A DNA stretch of 17,343 nt from Clostridiales bacterium (lineage in GTDB: Bacteria; Bacillota; Clostridia; Peptostreptococcales; Anaerovoracaceae). Made by a program: the position numbers and the translations under genes. The stretch's first letter is position 1. Each line of letters opens with the position of its first letter. The DNA lies in assembly GCA_009778415.1 (NCBI GenBank), contig WRJV01000329.1:1-17343 (forward strand), in the 5' to 3' direction. Of the stretch, positions 1-7,018 are shown piece by piece. Under the pieces are notes generated by a model. That model did no database searches. It saw only the letters and a list, made by a program, of their open reading frames with translations, and had not been told where the DNA came from.

Positions 1-70
1 GTTGGCAGTTGTTGGAGTATGAAGATTGATGGCTGTATAACAGCGATAACACGAATCGGAGTTGACCGTG

Positions 71-1339
71 ATGGAATATATGAGTGCCCAGGATGCTGCA
101 GAGAGATGGGGCATATCTGACCGGCGCGTACGCGTGCTGTGCAGCGAAGGTAAAATCCCCGGTGCGTATAAAGATGGGAAATCCTATCAGATCCCTGCCG
201 ATGTGGAAAAACCCGCAGACCGAAGGGAGCGCACCGTCGAACCGGGAAATGATAAGCGTTACCTGAAATGGGAAAATGAGATCGTCGGCGTGATCAGTAA
301 AAACAACGCCGTCTCTTTCACCGCGCCCGAATTCAATGAAGTGGTTACCCTTTATACACAGGGACGGATCAAATGGACTCCTGAGGAGTTCAACGAGTTC
401 CTGGCTGAGCGTGTGGTCAGCCAGGATCGACGGGACATCGAGCGCATCCTGTTCCGCATGGGGCTATCCCAGTACGACGTGCCGCGCATCGCCGAAGTCA
501 CGCGCGGAATCCACCCGAAAGACCTGCTCTGGATAGCGCGGACGAAAAGTGAACGGATGGACTCAGCCATGACCGACGTCTTCACTTCGGTGTTCCGTCA
601 GCGGATCGACTTGGTCGGAGACAGCATAGACACGCCGGAAGGATATAACATCAAACGCTACGGCGTTCACAACGGGAAATATGGCATATACAAGCGACGC
701 ATCAGCCCGTTGCACACCGATGTGGAGTCGGAGGTCGCCGTCAGCTTGCTGGCAGATAAGCTGGGTGTGCCTGTCTGCCCGGCGATACGTATCGATAAGG
801 ATACGGTGTTCTCCACATTCCTGTATGACTTCTCGAAGGAATACATTGTCCACTTCCGCCGTCTCTTCGACGGCGCGCGCTCTGACAATGAGTATCGGAA
901 CCTAGTTGACGTCCGGCTCCAGTACCGGGACGATGTCGCCCGCATGATCCTGCTCGACTTCATCACGCGGCAGGACGATCGGCATCTGTCCAATATGGCC
1001 ATCAAGGTCGGCAATGGCGGCGAGTCCTTTTACGCGCTTTATGATAACGGCCGCAGCCTTTTTTATGAGGATACCGGGGAGATGGTGCGCGACGCGGTGA
1101 GCGATCCCGCCAAGTATGCCACCAGCTTCGGTTACTCGGGGACATACTGGGATTATTCGCGGGAGATCGCAGCGGAACGCGGCAATCTGGAGGGGCTTCT
1201 AAACCTCAACATATCCGGGGATGATGTCAGCGCCATACTCACCGAGGCAGGATTTACAGGCTACCGCTTTAGCGGCGCGTTGGAATGGATCATGAAGACG
1301 TTGGAAATGGTCCAGGGTTTGTCGGAAGGCCGCCTATGA
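71..1339 (+). CDS. HTH (excisionase/MerR-like) - HipA-like kinase fusion protein
   Basis: A 422-residue protein. Residues about 4-45 look like a MerR/excisionase-type winged helix-turn-helix (AAERWGISDRRVRVL, then GKSYQIP). Residues about 90-165 are a conserved-looking middle segment that I cannot name. The C-terminal part is HipA-like: a catalytic-loop motif DRHLSN at 303-308 and a metal-binding DNG at 325-327, equivalent to the HipA DxxxxN and D residues. HipA kinases phosphorylate serine or threonine on targets such as an aminoacyl-tRNA synthetase and act as toxins with a DNA-binding partner; here the DNA-binding part is fused. The start is ATG 71, with GGAG at 58-61 nine bases upstream; in-frame TTG 62 and GTG 68 lie too close to that site. 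Arg codons are almost all CGN (2 of 39 AGR), unlike the rest of the window, which suggests horizontal transfer. The target is unknown, and an upstream partner may lie outside the window. Confidence 0.8.
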   Translation: MEYMSAQDAAERWGISDRRVRVLCSEGKIPGAYKDGKSYQIPADVEKPADRRERTVEPGNDKRYLKWENEIVGVISKNNAVSFTAPEFNEVVTLYTQGRIKWTPEEFNEFLAERVVSQDRRDIERILFRMGLSQYDVPRIAEVTRGIHPKDLLWIARTKSERMDSAMTDVFTSVFRQRIDLVGDSIDTPEGYNIKRYGVHNGKYGIYKRRISPLHTDVESEVAVSLLADKLGVPVCPAIRIDKDTVFSTFLYDFSKEYIVHFRRLFDGARSDNEYRNLVDVRLQYRDDVARMILLDFITRQDDRHLSNMAIKVGNGGESFYALYDNGRSLFYEDTGEMVRDAVSDPAKYATSFGYSGTYWDYSREIAAERGNLEGLLNLNISGDDVSAILTEAGFTGYRFSGALEWIMKTLEMVQGLSEGRL

Positions 1340-1346
1340 TCTATGC

Positions 1347-1365
1347 GCCCGCCCGTTCGGCGGGC
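1347..1365 (+). other. GC-rich stem-loop after the HipA-like gene
   Basis: A perfect 7-bp stem (GCCCGCC pairing with GGCGGGC) with a 5-nt loop, beginning 7 nt after the stop codon. It is not followed by a T-tract, so it is more likely an mRNA 3'-end stabiliser or part of a compound terminator with the next hairpin than a terminator on its own. Confidence 0.5.
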
Positions 1366-1381
1366 TTGGGCCGTCTCGCAG

Positions 1382-1410
1382 AAAACGCCACGCAGGGGCG
1401 TTTTGCTTTT
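1382..1410 (+). terminator. Rho-independent terminator of the HipA-like gene (probably bidirectional)
   Basis: An 8-bp stem AAAACGCC / GGCGTTTT with a 7-nt loop (1382-1404), followed by GCTTTT. The A-tract on the left arm gives a T-tract when read on the minus strand, so it can work in both directions. Confidence 0.6.
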
Positions 1411-1425
1411 GCTCGACGCCCTTTC

Positions 1426-1438
1426 GGGTTCGATTCCC
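1426..1438 (+). repeat. Isolated tRNA T-arm sequence, inverted copy of the tRNA-Gly T-arm
   Basis: GGGTTCGATTCCC on the plus strand is identical to the T-stem/loop of the minus-strand tRNA-Gly (1490-1502), giving a 13-nt perfect inverted repeat 51 nt apart. No acceptor, D or anticodon arm surrounds it, so it is not a tRNA gene. It may be a tRNA remnant, a trace of an integration site, or a recurrent post-tRNA element. Confidence 0.55.
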
Positions 1439-1442
1439 AAGT

Positions 1443-1470
1443 AAAAACGCCGCCCCTCGGCGGCGCTTTT
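1443..1470 (-). terminator. Terminator downstream of tRNA-Gly (bidirectional)
   Basis: A 7-bp perfect GC stem, CGCCGCC (1448-1454) with GGCGGCG (1459-1465) and loop CCTC, flanked by AAAAA on the left and TTTT on the right. Read on the minus strand it lies 6 nt after the tRNA 3' end and ends in TTTTT, a standard intrinsic terminator. Confidence 0.75.
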
Positions 1471-1476
1471 GTTTGA

Positions 1477-1550
1477 TGGAGCGGGTGAAGGGAATCGAAC
1501 CCTCGCCTTAAGCTTGGGAAGCTCACGTTCTGCCATTGAACTACACCCGC
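1477..1550 (-). tRNA. tRNA-Gly, anticodon CCC
   Basis: The reverse complement folds as a complete cloverleaf of 74 nt including encoded CCA. The acceptor stem GCGGGTG / CACCCGC pairs fully. The D-arm is GTTC...GAAC, the anticodon stem TGAGC / GCTTA, the loop TTCCCAA with anticodon CCC (reads GGG), and the T-arm GAGGG-TTCGATT-CCCTT. The discriminator base is U. It has its own promoter upstream at 1638-1666 and a terminator just after it. Confidence 0.95.
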
Positions 1551-1637
1551 ATGCGACATACTAACGCGGTGGTTAGTGACTTAGGGACATTGTTTTCTTG
1601 TTTTTTATTTGCGCTACGAATCTCTAAGCCATTAACC

Positions 1638-1666
1638 ATCATATCAGAAACGAATCGCAATTTCAA
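1638..1666 (-). promoter_or_regulatory. Sigma-70-type promoter for tRNA-Gly
   Basis: On the minus strand, TTGAAA (1661-1666) is followed by exactly 17 nt and TATGAT (1638-1643). Predicted transcription starts near 1631, giving a leader of about 80 nt before the tRNA 5' end at 1550. The region around it is AT-rich. Confidence 0.65.
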
Positions 1667-1681
1667 GAAAATATCTTGAAA
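1661..1681. repeat. Palindrome carrying back-to-back TTGAAA hexamers
   Basis: Arms TTTCAAG (1661-1667) and CTTGAAA (1675-1681) are perfect inverted repeats separated by 7 A/T bases. The left arm is the -35 box of the tRNA promoter on the minus strand. The right arm is a TTGAAA pointing toward preT, but no good -10 lies 17 nt from it. It could be an operator for the divergent pair or simply two -35-like boxes. Confidence 0.5.
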
Positions 1682-1706
1682 TTATCCCGAAAATATGTAA
1701 AAATAT

Positions 1707-1747
1707 CCTGTAAAGTGTCTGTAATTGGTTTATAATAGGCTTACAGG
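1707..1747 (+). promoter_or_regulatory. preT promoter with phased CTGTAA half-sites
   Basis: A perfect -10 TATAAT lies at 1731-1736, with a weak -35 CTGTAA at 1708-1713 (17-nt spacer). CTGTAA recurs at 1719-1724, exactly 11 bp (one helical turn) further on, and an inverted TTACAG lies at 1741-1746. The outer pair extends to a 7-bp inverted repeat, CCTGTAA (1707-1713) / TTACAGG (1741-1747), bracketing the -10. This looks like an operator array covering the promoter and start site. The regulator is unknown. Confidence 0.6.
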
Positions 1748-1754
1748 CATTTAT

Positions 1755-1775
1755 CTTTCAGCGATTTGCTGAAAG
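1755..1775 (+). promoter_or_regulatory. 5'-UTR hairpin of the preT transcript
   Basis: A perfect 8-bp stem CTTTCAGC / GCTGAAAG with loop GATTT, about 12 nt after the predicted transcription start and 51 nt before the start codon. It has no T-tract after it, so it is a 5' stabilising hairpin or part of a small leader structure rather than a terminator. I do not recognise a known riboswitch fold. Confidence 0.5.
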
Positions 1776-1780
1776 CTGCA

Positions 1781-1798
1781 ACAACTACAACTACAACT
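1781..1798 (+). repeat. Three tandem ACAACT hexamers in the preT leader
   Basis: Three perfect copies of ACAACT lie between the leader hairpin and the Shine-Dalgarno. The run contains no G and is expected to be unstructured RNA, which could keep the ribosome site open or bind a protein. Confidence 0.6.
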
Positions 1799-1826
1799 AC
1801 TATAAAATCAGAGGAGGTGGTCAAAG

Positions 1827-3098
1827 GTGAGTAAAGTGACAAAAGCAAAATACACTTCCGAAGCTTCTGTCGGATTTACGCACAGGACGGCGATGGAAGA
1901 GGCGGCGAGATGCCTTCTTTGCCACGATGCGCCGTGCAGCAAGGGGTGCCCTGCGGGGACGGACCCAGCCAGGTTCATCAGGTCCATAAGGTTTCGGAAC
2001 CCGAAAGGCGCCGCAGAGACGATCCGCGAAAACAACGTATTGGGAGGCACGTGCGCCAGAGTATGCCCCACGGGCGACCTGTGCGAAGAAGCTTGCAGCA
2101 GGTGCGGCATAGACAAGCCCATCGAAATCGGGAAACTTCAGAGGTACGCTGTCGAACAGGAAAAAACCTTCAAGATGAAAGTATTAAAAACCCCCGCGAA
2201 GAAGAAAGCAGGGAAAGTGGCTTGCGTCGGCGCAGGCCCCGCGTCCCTTGCGTGCGCTGCCGAGCTTGCAAAAGCGGGCTACAGGGTGACTGTCTTTGAA
2301 AAGGAAGAAAAAGCCGGGGGGGTGCTGACATACGGGATTGCGCCCAGCAGGCTGCCCCAAGCGGTGGTCGACCACGACGTCGCGCAAGTGAAGGGCCTTG
2401 GGGTAAAATTCGAATTCGGGAGGAAAGTAGGCGATGGCATCGACCTTTCGCAGATGGGCTTCGACGCCGTCTTCATCGGCGCCGGGCTTTGGGGCGGCAA
2501 CCTTCCGGACATACCGGGCAAAGGCCTTGCCGGCGCATACACGGCGGTAGACTTTTTGAAGAGCGCAAGGACGAAGCAGGAAGCCTTTGATTTCGGAAAG
2601 AGAGTGGTCGTTGTTGGCGGCGGCGACGTGGCAGTGGATTGCGCAGTCACGGCAAAGCTCCTTGGGGCGGACGAAGTACGCATCGTATACAGGAGGACGC
2701 TAGAAGAAGCGCCCGGCAGCATGAGCGAATTCCAATACGCGCTTTCCCTGGGGATAGGGATAACCACCAACATGGCGCCTGCCGAGCTTGTAGGCGAATC
2801 AAAGCTGGAATACGCCATGTTCAACGGCAGGGACGGGAAGTCCGGCTTGAAGATAGCAGCGGACGCCATAGTCTTTGCGACAGGCCAAAAGGCTGAGGAC
2901 ATGTCGAAAATAATGCCTGTGGCCCTGAACGAAAAGGGCTTGGTAAAGGCAACCGCCAAGGGCAAGACCAACATGGCGAAAGTGTTTGCAGGGGGCGACG
3001 TGGTGAACGGCGGCGGCACCGTTGTGGAAGCGGTCAAAGCAGGCAAGGACGCAGCGGCGTCGATCATTGCGTACCTTGAAAAGAAGGGGGTGAAGTAG
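1827..3098 (+). CDS. preT: NAD(P)H-dependent dihydropyrimidine dehydrogenase, electron-input subunit PreT
   Basis: A 423-residue cytoplasmic flavoprotein that takes electrons from NAD(P)H via FAD and Fe-S clusters and passes them to PreA for uracil/thymine reduction. The N-terminus carries two cysteine clusters (C29, C32, C37, C41 and C76, C80, C86, C90), as in the alpha-helical 4Fe-4S domain of DPD and GltD-type proteins. A first dinucleotide fold has GAGPAS at 135-140 (FAD). A second has VVVVGGGDVAVD near 260-272 (NAD(P)H), and the C-terminal FAGGD closes the FAD site. The start is GTG 1827 with GGAGGTG at 1813-1819. preA follows one base after the stop, so the pair is co-transcribed. GltD-like subunits are close relatives, but the adjacent PreA makes PreT the best call. 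Arg codons are 16 of 19 AGR. Confidence 0.9.
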   Translation: MSKVTKAKYTSEASVGFTHRTAMEEAARCLLCHDAPCSKGCPAGTDPARFIRSIRFRNPKGAAETIRENNVLGGTCARVCPTGDLCEEACSRCGIDKPIEIGKLQRYAVEQEKTFKMKVLKTPAKKKAGKVACVGAGPASLACAAELAKAGYRVTVFEKEEKAGGVLTYGIAPSRLPQAVVDHDVAQVKGLGVKFEFGRKVGDGIDLSQMGFDAVFIGAGLWGGNLPDIPGKGLAGAYTAVDFLKSARTKQEAFDFGKRVVVVGGGDVAVDCAVTAKLLGADEVRIVYRRTLEEAPGSMSEFQYALSLGIGITTNMAPAELVGESKLEYAMFNGRDGKSGLKIAADAIVFATGQKAEDMSKIMPVALNEKGLVKATAKGKTNMAKVFAGGDVVNGGGTVVEAVKAGKDAAASIIAYLEKKGVK

Positions 3099-3099
3099 G

Positions 3100-4353
3100 A
3101 TGGCTGTTAAGAAGGATTTGTCGATCAAATACTTGGGGATCGAATGCGAAAACCCGTTTTTCCTTTCATCGTCGCCTGTGGGCGGCAATTACGAAATGGT
3201 CGCGAAGGCGTACGAAGCAGGGTGGGGCGGCGTTTTCTTCAAAACAGTGGGCGTGTTCGTTGCAGACGAGTGCTCGCCCAGGTTCGACCAGACCAACAAA
3301 GAAGGGCTTCCTTGGCTTGGGTTCAAGAACATGGAACAGATTTCAGACAAGCCCACCGAATTGAACTTTGAAAACATGATGAAACTAAAAAGGGACTACC
3401 CCGACAAGGTGATGGTCGCCACCATCATGGGAAGCAGCGACGAGGAGTGGAGGGCGCTGGCGAAGATGTGCGAACAGGCGGGTGCAGACCTGATCGAAGG
3501 GAACTTTTCCTGCCCGCAGATGACCAGCCACGCCATGGGCGCCGACGTGGGGACCGACCCTGAGCTGGTCACGGCATACAGCAAAGCCGTTACCGAAACC
3601 ACCAAAATTCCTTTCATAGCCAAGATGACTCCAAACATCACCAACATAGAAATCCCGGCGATTGCCGCGATAGAAGGCGGCGCAGCTGGGATATCGGCGA
3701 TCAACACCGTGAAATCGATCACGAACATCGACTTTGAGAACATGACGGGGATGCCCGTGGTCAACGGGAAATCGTCAATATCAGGATATTCCGGAGCGGC
3801 GATAAAACCCATCGCGCTCAGGTTCGCCGCGCAGATGCTCCAGCATGAAAAGCTGAAGAACGTTGAAATTTCAGGCGTCGGTGGCATCGAGACATGGCGG
3901 GACGCTGCCGAATTCCTCGCCCTGGGCTGCAGGAACGTCCAAGTCACTACGGCGATAATGCAGTATGGCTACAGGATAGTCGAAGACTTGAAGTCGGGCA
4001 TGATGCACTTCATGGACGAAAGGGGCTACGGCAAGCTGGACGACTTCATCGGCGCGGCCCTACCGAACATGATCCCGGCAGAAGACCTGAACCGGGACTT
4101 CCAGATACTCCCTGATTTCAACGAAAAGAAATGCATAGGGTGCGGCAGGTGCTACGTGTCTTGCTTCGACGGTGCCCACCAAGCCATCGACTGGGACGAA
4201 AAGAGGAGGAAGCCGAAGCTCAACGACCATTGCGTCGGCTGCCACCTGTGCCTCAACGTGTGCCCTGTGCAAGGCTGCATAACGCCTGGTGAAATCAAGT
4301 GGAAAGAGGGCAGGCAGAAAACAGAAGTAGCTCTAAAGAGGAATTACGACTAG
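3100..4353 (+). CDS. preA: NAD-dependent dihydropyrimidine dehydrogenase, catalytic subunit PreA
   Basis: A 417-residue FMN/Fe-S subunit that reduces uracil to 5,6-dihydrouracil (or thymine to dihydrothymine) using electrons from PreT. Residues 1 to about 300 are a dihydroorotate-dehydrogenase-like TIM barrel with family motifs NPFFLSSSPVGGNYEM, NFSCPQMTSHAMG, AKMTPNITN, NTVKSITNID, NGKSSISGYSG and GIGGIETW-like VGGIETW. The C-terminus has two 4Fe-4S motifs, CIGCGRCYVSC and CVGCHLCLNVCPVQGC. The length matches the bacterial PreA family. It starts at ATG 3100, one base after preT, and the Shine-Dalgarno lies within the end of preT. No dihydropyrimidinase or ureidopropionase gene follows, so the pathway would be completed elsewhere. 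Confidence 0.93.
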   Translation: MAVKKDLSIKYLGIECENPFFLSSSPVGGNYEMVAKAYEAGWGGVFFKTVGVFVADECSPRFDQTNKEGLPWLGFKNMEQISDKPTELNFENMMKLKRDYPDKVMVATIMGSSDEEWRALAKMCEQAGADLIEGNFSCPQMTSHAMGADVGTDPELVTAYSKAVTETTKIPFIAKMTPNITNIEIPAIAAIEGGAAGISAINTVKSITNIDFENMTGMPVVNGKSSISGYSGAAIKPIALRFAAQMLQHEKLKNVEISGVGGIETWRDAAEFLALGCRNVQVTTAIMQYGYRIVEDLKSGMMHFMDERGYGKLDDFIGAALPNMIPAEDLNRDFQILPDFNEKKCIGCGRCYVSCFDGAHQAIDWDEKRRKPKLNDHCVGCHLCLNVCPVQGCITPGEIKWKEGRQKTEVALKRNYD

Positions 4354-4371
4354 CCGGAGCAGGAGGGCATT

Positions 4372-5271
4372 GTGAAGGAAGACAACCGCATCAAGGGCCA
4401 TGCTTTGGCGCTAATGACTGTTCTTATTTGGGGGACCACGTTCATATCGACGAAAACACTGCTCCTGTGCTTCAAGCCGATTGAAATACTGTTTTTCCGC
4501 TTCAGCATCGGTGCGCTGACGCTCTTCGCAGCCTACCCTAAAAGGCTCAGGCTTGCGGACAAAAAGCAGGAATTGATGTTCATGGCGGCAGGCCTTAGCG
4601 GCATTACGCTGTACTGCCTGCTTGAGAGCAACGCCATATATTTTACTGCGGCTTCAAACGTGGGGGTTATCGTCTCAATAGCCCCGTTCTTTACTGCGCT
4701 TTTGGCGAACTGGCTGCTCGACGGCGAAAAGCCCAAAGCCAACTTCTACATAGGGTTTGTCGCCGCGATCACCGGGATATTCCTTATCAGCTTCAGCGGG
4801 AGCACCGTCCTTGAGCTAAACCCCGCCGGGGACTTTATCGCCGTGGCGGCGGCATTTGTCTGGGCGGTCTATTCCATTCTAGTGAGGAAGATAAGCCAGC
4901 TGGGTTACCGCACGGTTCAAACCACGAGGAGGATATTCTGCTACGGGCTTCTTTTTACGGTGCCTGCGCTATTTTTGTTCCATTTCGAACCGGGGCTTGC
5001 TCGCTTTACGCAGCCTGTAAACCTGCTCAACATCCTGTTCCTGGGCATGGGCGCCTCGGCGCTGTGCTTCGCCACGTGGAATTCGGCGATAAAATTTCTG
5101 GGGGCTGTAAAGACCAGCATCTACATTTATTTGATCCCGGTTGTAGCCGTGGTGACTTCCGTGGCCGTGCTCAGCGAGAGGATTACATGGATGTCTGCGG
5201 CAGGGACGGCGCTGGCGCTGGCGGGGCTGTTCATTTCAGAAATAAAAACCAAACATGCTGCACCGCGGTAA
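4372..5271 (+). CDS. DMT superfamily (EamA) transporter
   Basis: A 299-residue integral membrane protein with ten hydrophobic segments in two repeated EamA halves (the first ends near LLDGEKP, the second near LSERITW). Family marks are LIWGTTFISTK at the first helix, SNVGVIVSIAPFFTALLA in helix 4, and GAVKTSIYIYLIPVVAVVTSVAVLSERI near the end. Members export or exchange amino acids, nucleobases or other metabolites; the substrate cannot be read from sequence. The start is GTG 4372 with AGGAGG at 4361-4366, 18 nt after preA, so it probably belongs to the preTA operon, and a pyrimidine-related substrate is possible. A T-tract at 5292-5302 after a weak hairpin may end the operon. Confidence 0.85.
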   Translation: MKEDNRIKGHALALMTVLIWGTTFISTKTLLLCFKPIEILFFRFSIGALTLFAAYPKRLRLADKKQELMFMAAGLSGITLYCLLESNAIYFTAASNVGVIVSIAPFFTALLANWLLDGEKPKANFYIGFVAAITGIFLISFSGSTVLELNPAGDFIAVAAAFVWAVYSILVRKISQLGYRTVQTTRRIFCYGLLFTVPALFLFHFEPGLARFTQPVNLLNILFLGMGASALCFATWNSAIKFLGAVKTSIYIYLIPVVAVVTSVAVLSERITWMSAAGTALALAGLFISEIKTKHAAPR

Positions 5272-5292
5272 CTGCTTAACGCGCATGTGGCT

Positions 5293-5339
5293 TTGTTTTT
5301 TTGACACTTGGATGTATAATAAAAATTGACACATATCAA
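5293..5339 (+). promoter_or_regulatory. Promoter of the beta-CASP nuclease gene with palindrome at the start site
   Basis: A -10 TATAAT (5315-5320) is preceded by TTGTTT (5293-5298) with a 16-nt spacer. A palindromic TTGACACATATCAA at 5326-5339 overlies the expected transcription start. Its left part, TTGACAC, also occurs 25 bp upstream at 5301-5307, which could be a second binding site. Confidence 0.5.
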
Positions 5340-5356
5340 AAAGTGTGGAGGTGCAA

Positions 5357-7018
5357 ATGAAAATACAGTTTTGCGGTGCGGCGTCAGGGGTGACTGGCTC
5401 TTGCCATTTGATAACGACAGACAAGCACAAAGTGCTGCTTGACTGCGGGCAGTTTCAGGGCAGCAAAGCTGAGGAAGCGAAAAACTACGAGGACTTCCCT
5501 TTTGACCCTGCTGAAATCGACTGCCTGATACTCAGCCACGCGCACATCGACCACTGCGGCAGGATACCGCTTTTGGTCAAGCGCGGGTTCCGGGGCGACA
5601 TATACTGCACTGACGCGACGGCCGACCTGGTTGACGTAATGCTCAAGGACAGCGGCTACATCCACGAGAAAGAAGCCGAATGGAAGAACAGGAAAGCCGA
5701 GAGGGCGGGCCGGGGCATGGTGGCGCCTTTGTACACGTACAGCGACGCAGTGGCATCGCTTAAATTCCTGAAACCTGCCCTATATGACCAGCTGATCAAA
5801 ATAAACGACGAAATGGAAATAGTTTTCAACGACGCTGGGCATATTCTCGGCTCGTCGATCGTAGAGCTTTGGGTCGAAGAAAACGAAAACGTATCGAAGA
5901 TCGTGTTTTCGGGCGACATTGGCATGGTGGGCCGCCCGATCCTGCGAAACCCGACGATCATAAAAAAAGCAGACCACGTCATCATGGAGGCTACATACGG
6001 AAACCGGCTGCACCCAGAAAACTCGTCAAGCATCGGACAGCTGATAGGCATCGTGCTGGCGACTGCAAGGCGCGGCGGAACGGTTGTTATACCCTCGTTT
6101 GCGGTGGGAAGGACCCAGGAGCTGATCTACGAGTTCAACAGGTTCTATGAAGAAAATTCAAAGTACAAAGACGAGCTGGGCAAGCTCACTGTATTCGTCG
6201 ACAGCCCCATGGCCACGACCGCCACAGAAGTTTTCAGGAAAAACGCGCAGGTTTTCAACGAGGAAACCAGGGACTACATCCTTAAGGGGGACAATCCCCT
6301 CGACTTTAAAAACCTGAAGTTCACAAGGACGACCGAAGAGTCGAGGGCGCTAAATTCCGACACCGGCCCGAAGGTCATAATTTCAGCAAGCGGAATGTGC
6401 GAAGCGGGGCGCATCCGGCACCACCTCAAGCACAACCTCTGGAACCCGAAGTCGAGCATAGTTTTTGTCGGGTATCAGGCAGAGGGCACCCTCGGAAGGC
6501 ACCTGCTCGAAGGCGCAAAGGAAGTAGTGATTTTTGGCGAAACTATTCAGGTGAATGCAGAAATATACAACTTGGAGGGCTTTTCAGGCCATGCCGACAA
6601 GGATGGCCTCCTGAGCTGGCTCGCAGGTTTTCAAGCAAAGCCTGTGAACATTTTCCTCGTCCACGGTGAAGAAAACGCCAAGAGGGACCTTGCCGGAACT
6701 ATCAAAAAAGAGCTTGGGTACGACTGCTTGCCGGTGTTTGGGAACAGTTCGTTTGCGCTGGAAAAGAGCACAGTGCTGACCAAGGAAGAGGCGATCATGG
6801 ACGCCATGGACGATGAACTGCTTGAGGACATCAAGGGAAGGATATCAAAGGTCCACCATGACTTGGAAAAGATACTATACACCGCTCATCTGGCTATGAA
6901 CGCAGACGCTTCGCGCAAAAGGCTTTCCGAATTGAGCAATATGGTTTTGGAACTTGAGAAGACTTCGATAAACCTCGGATCCGCGTTGTCGAAAGAAGAC
7001 CAGGGGGCGGCCATATGA
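5357..7018 (+). CDS. Metallo-beta-lactamase/beta-CASP fold ribonuclease
   Basis: A 553-residue predicted RNA-processing nuclease of the YSH1/CPSF-like bacterial family. The metallo-beta-lactamase metal site is HAHIDH (61-66), then GHILGS (161-166) and SGDIG (D187). The beta-CASP insert shows EATYGNR (211-217), PSFAVGRTQE, SASGMCEAGRIRHHL, FSGHADKDGL and VHGEENA, that is, beta-CASP motifs A-C. After the last motif, roughly 70-80 residues of charged, heptad-like helix (from about STVLTKEE to the end) form a C-terminal extension that I do not recognise. The start is ATG 5357, five nt after GGAGG (5347-5351); the upstream in-frame GTG 5345 overlaps that site. The sigma-54 activator gene begins 36 nt downstream, so the two are probably co-transcribed. 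RNA versus DNA substrate is inferred from the family. Confidence 0.88.
   Translation: MKIQFCGAASGVTGSCHLITTDKHKVLLDCGQFQGSKAEEAKNYEDFPFDPAEIDCLILSHAHIDHCGRIPLLVKRGFRGDIYCTDATADLVDVMLKDSGYIHEKEAEWKNRKAERAGRGMVAPLYTYSDAVASLKFLKPALYDQLIKINDEMEIVFNDAGHILGSSIVELWVEENENVSKIVFSGDIGMVGRPILRNPTIIKKADHVIMEATYGNRLHPENSSSIGQLIGIVLATARRGGTVVIPSFAVGRTQELIYEFNRFYEENSKYKDELGKLTVFVDSPMATTATEVFRKNAQVFNEETRDYILKGDNPLDFKNLKFTRTTEESRALNSDTGPKVIISASGMCEAGRIRHHLKHNLWNPKSSIVFVGYQAEGTLGRHLLEGAKEVVIFGETIQVNAEIYNLEGFSGHADKDGLLSWLAGFQAKPVNIFLVHGEENAKRDLAGTIKKELGYDCLPVFGNSSFALEKSTVLTKEEAIMDAMDDELLEDIKGRISKVHHDLEKILYTAHLAMNADASRKRLSELSNMVLELEKTSINLGSALSKEDQGAAI

Noticed and set aside
1..29. Nine codons ending in TGA at 27-29 that could be the end of an upstream gene.
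   Set aside because: Too short to support; another frame is also open here. Sequence to the left is needed.
1341..1559. Open frames across the tRNA region on both strands (64-92 codons).
   Set aside because: They read through the tRNA and terminator hairpins, have no ribosome site or domain, and are typical of spurious translations over tRNA genes.
3529..3570. The position of the catalytic cysteine of eukaryotic dihydropyrimidine dehydrogenase is a valine in PreA (AMGADVG).
   Set aside because: As far as I recall, E. coli PreA has the same residues in this stretch, so this is a normal bacterial PreA trait, not a lesion.
5261..5302. Terminator after the EamA transporter gene.
   Set aside because: There is a T-tract, but the stem is only four perfect base pairs plus an interrupted three, too weak to call as a separate feature.
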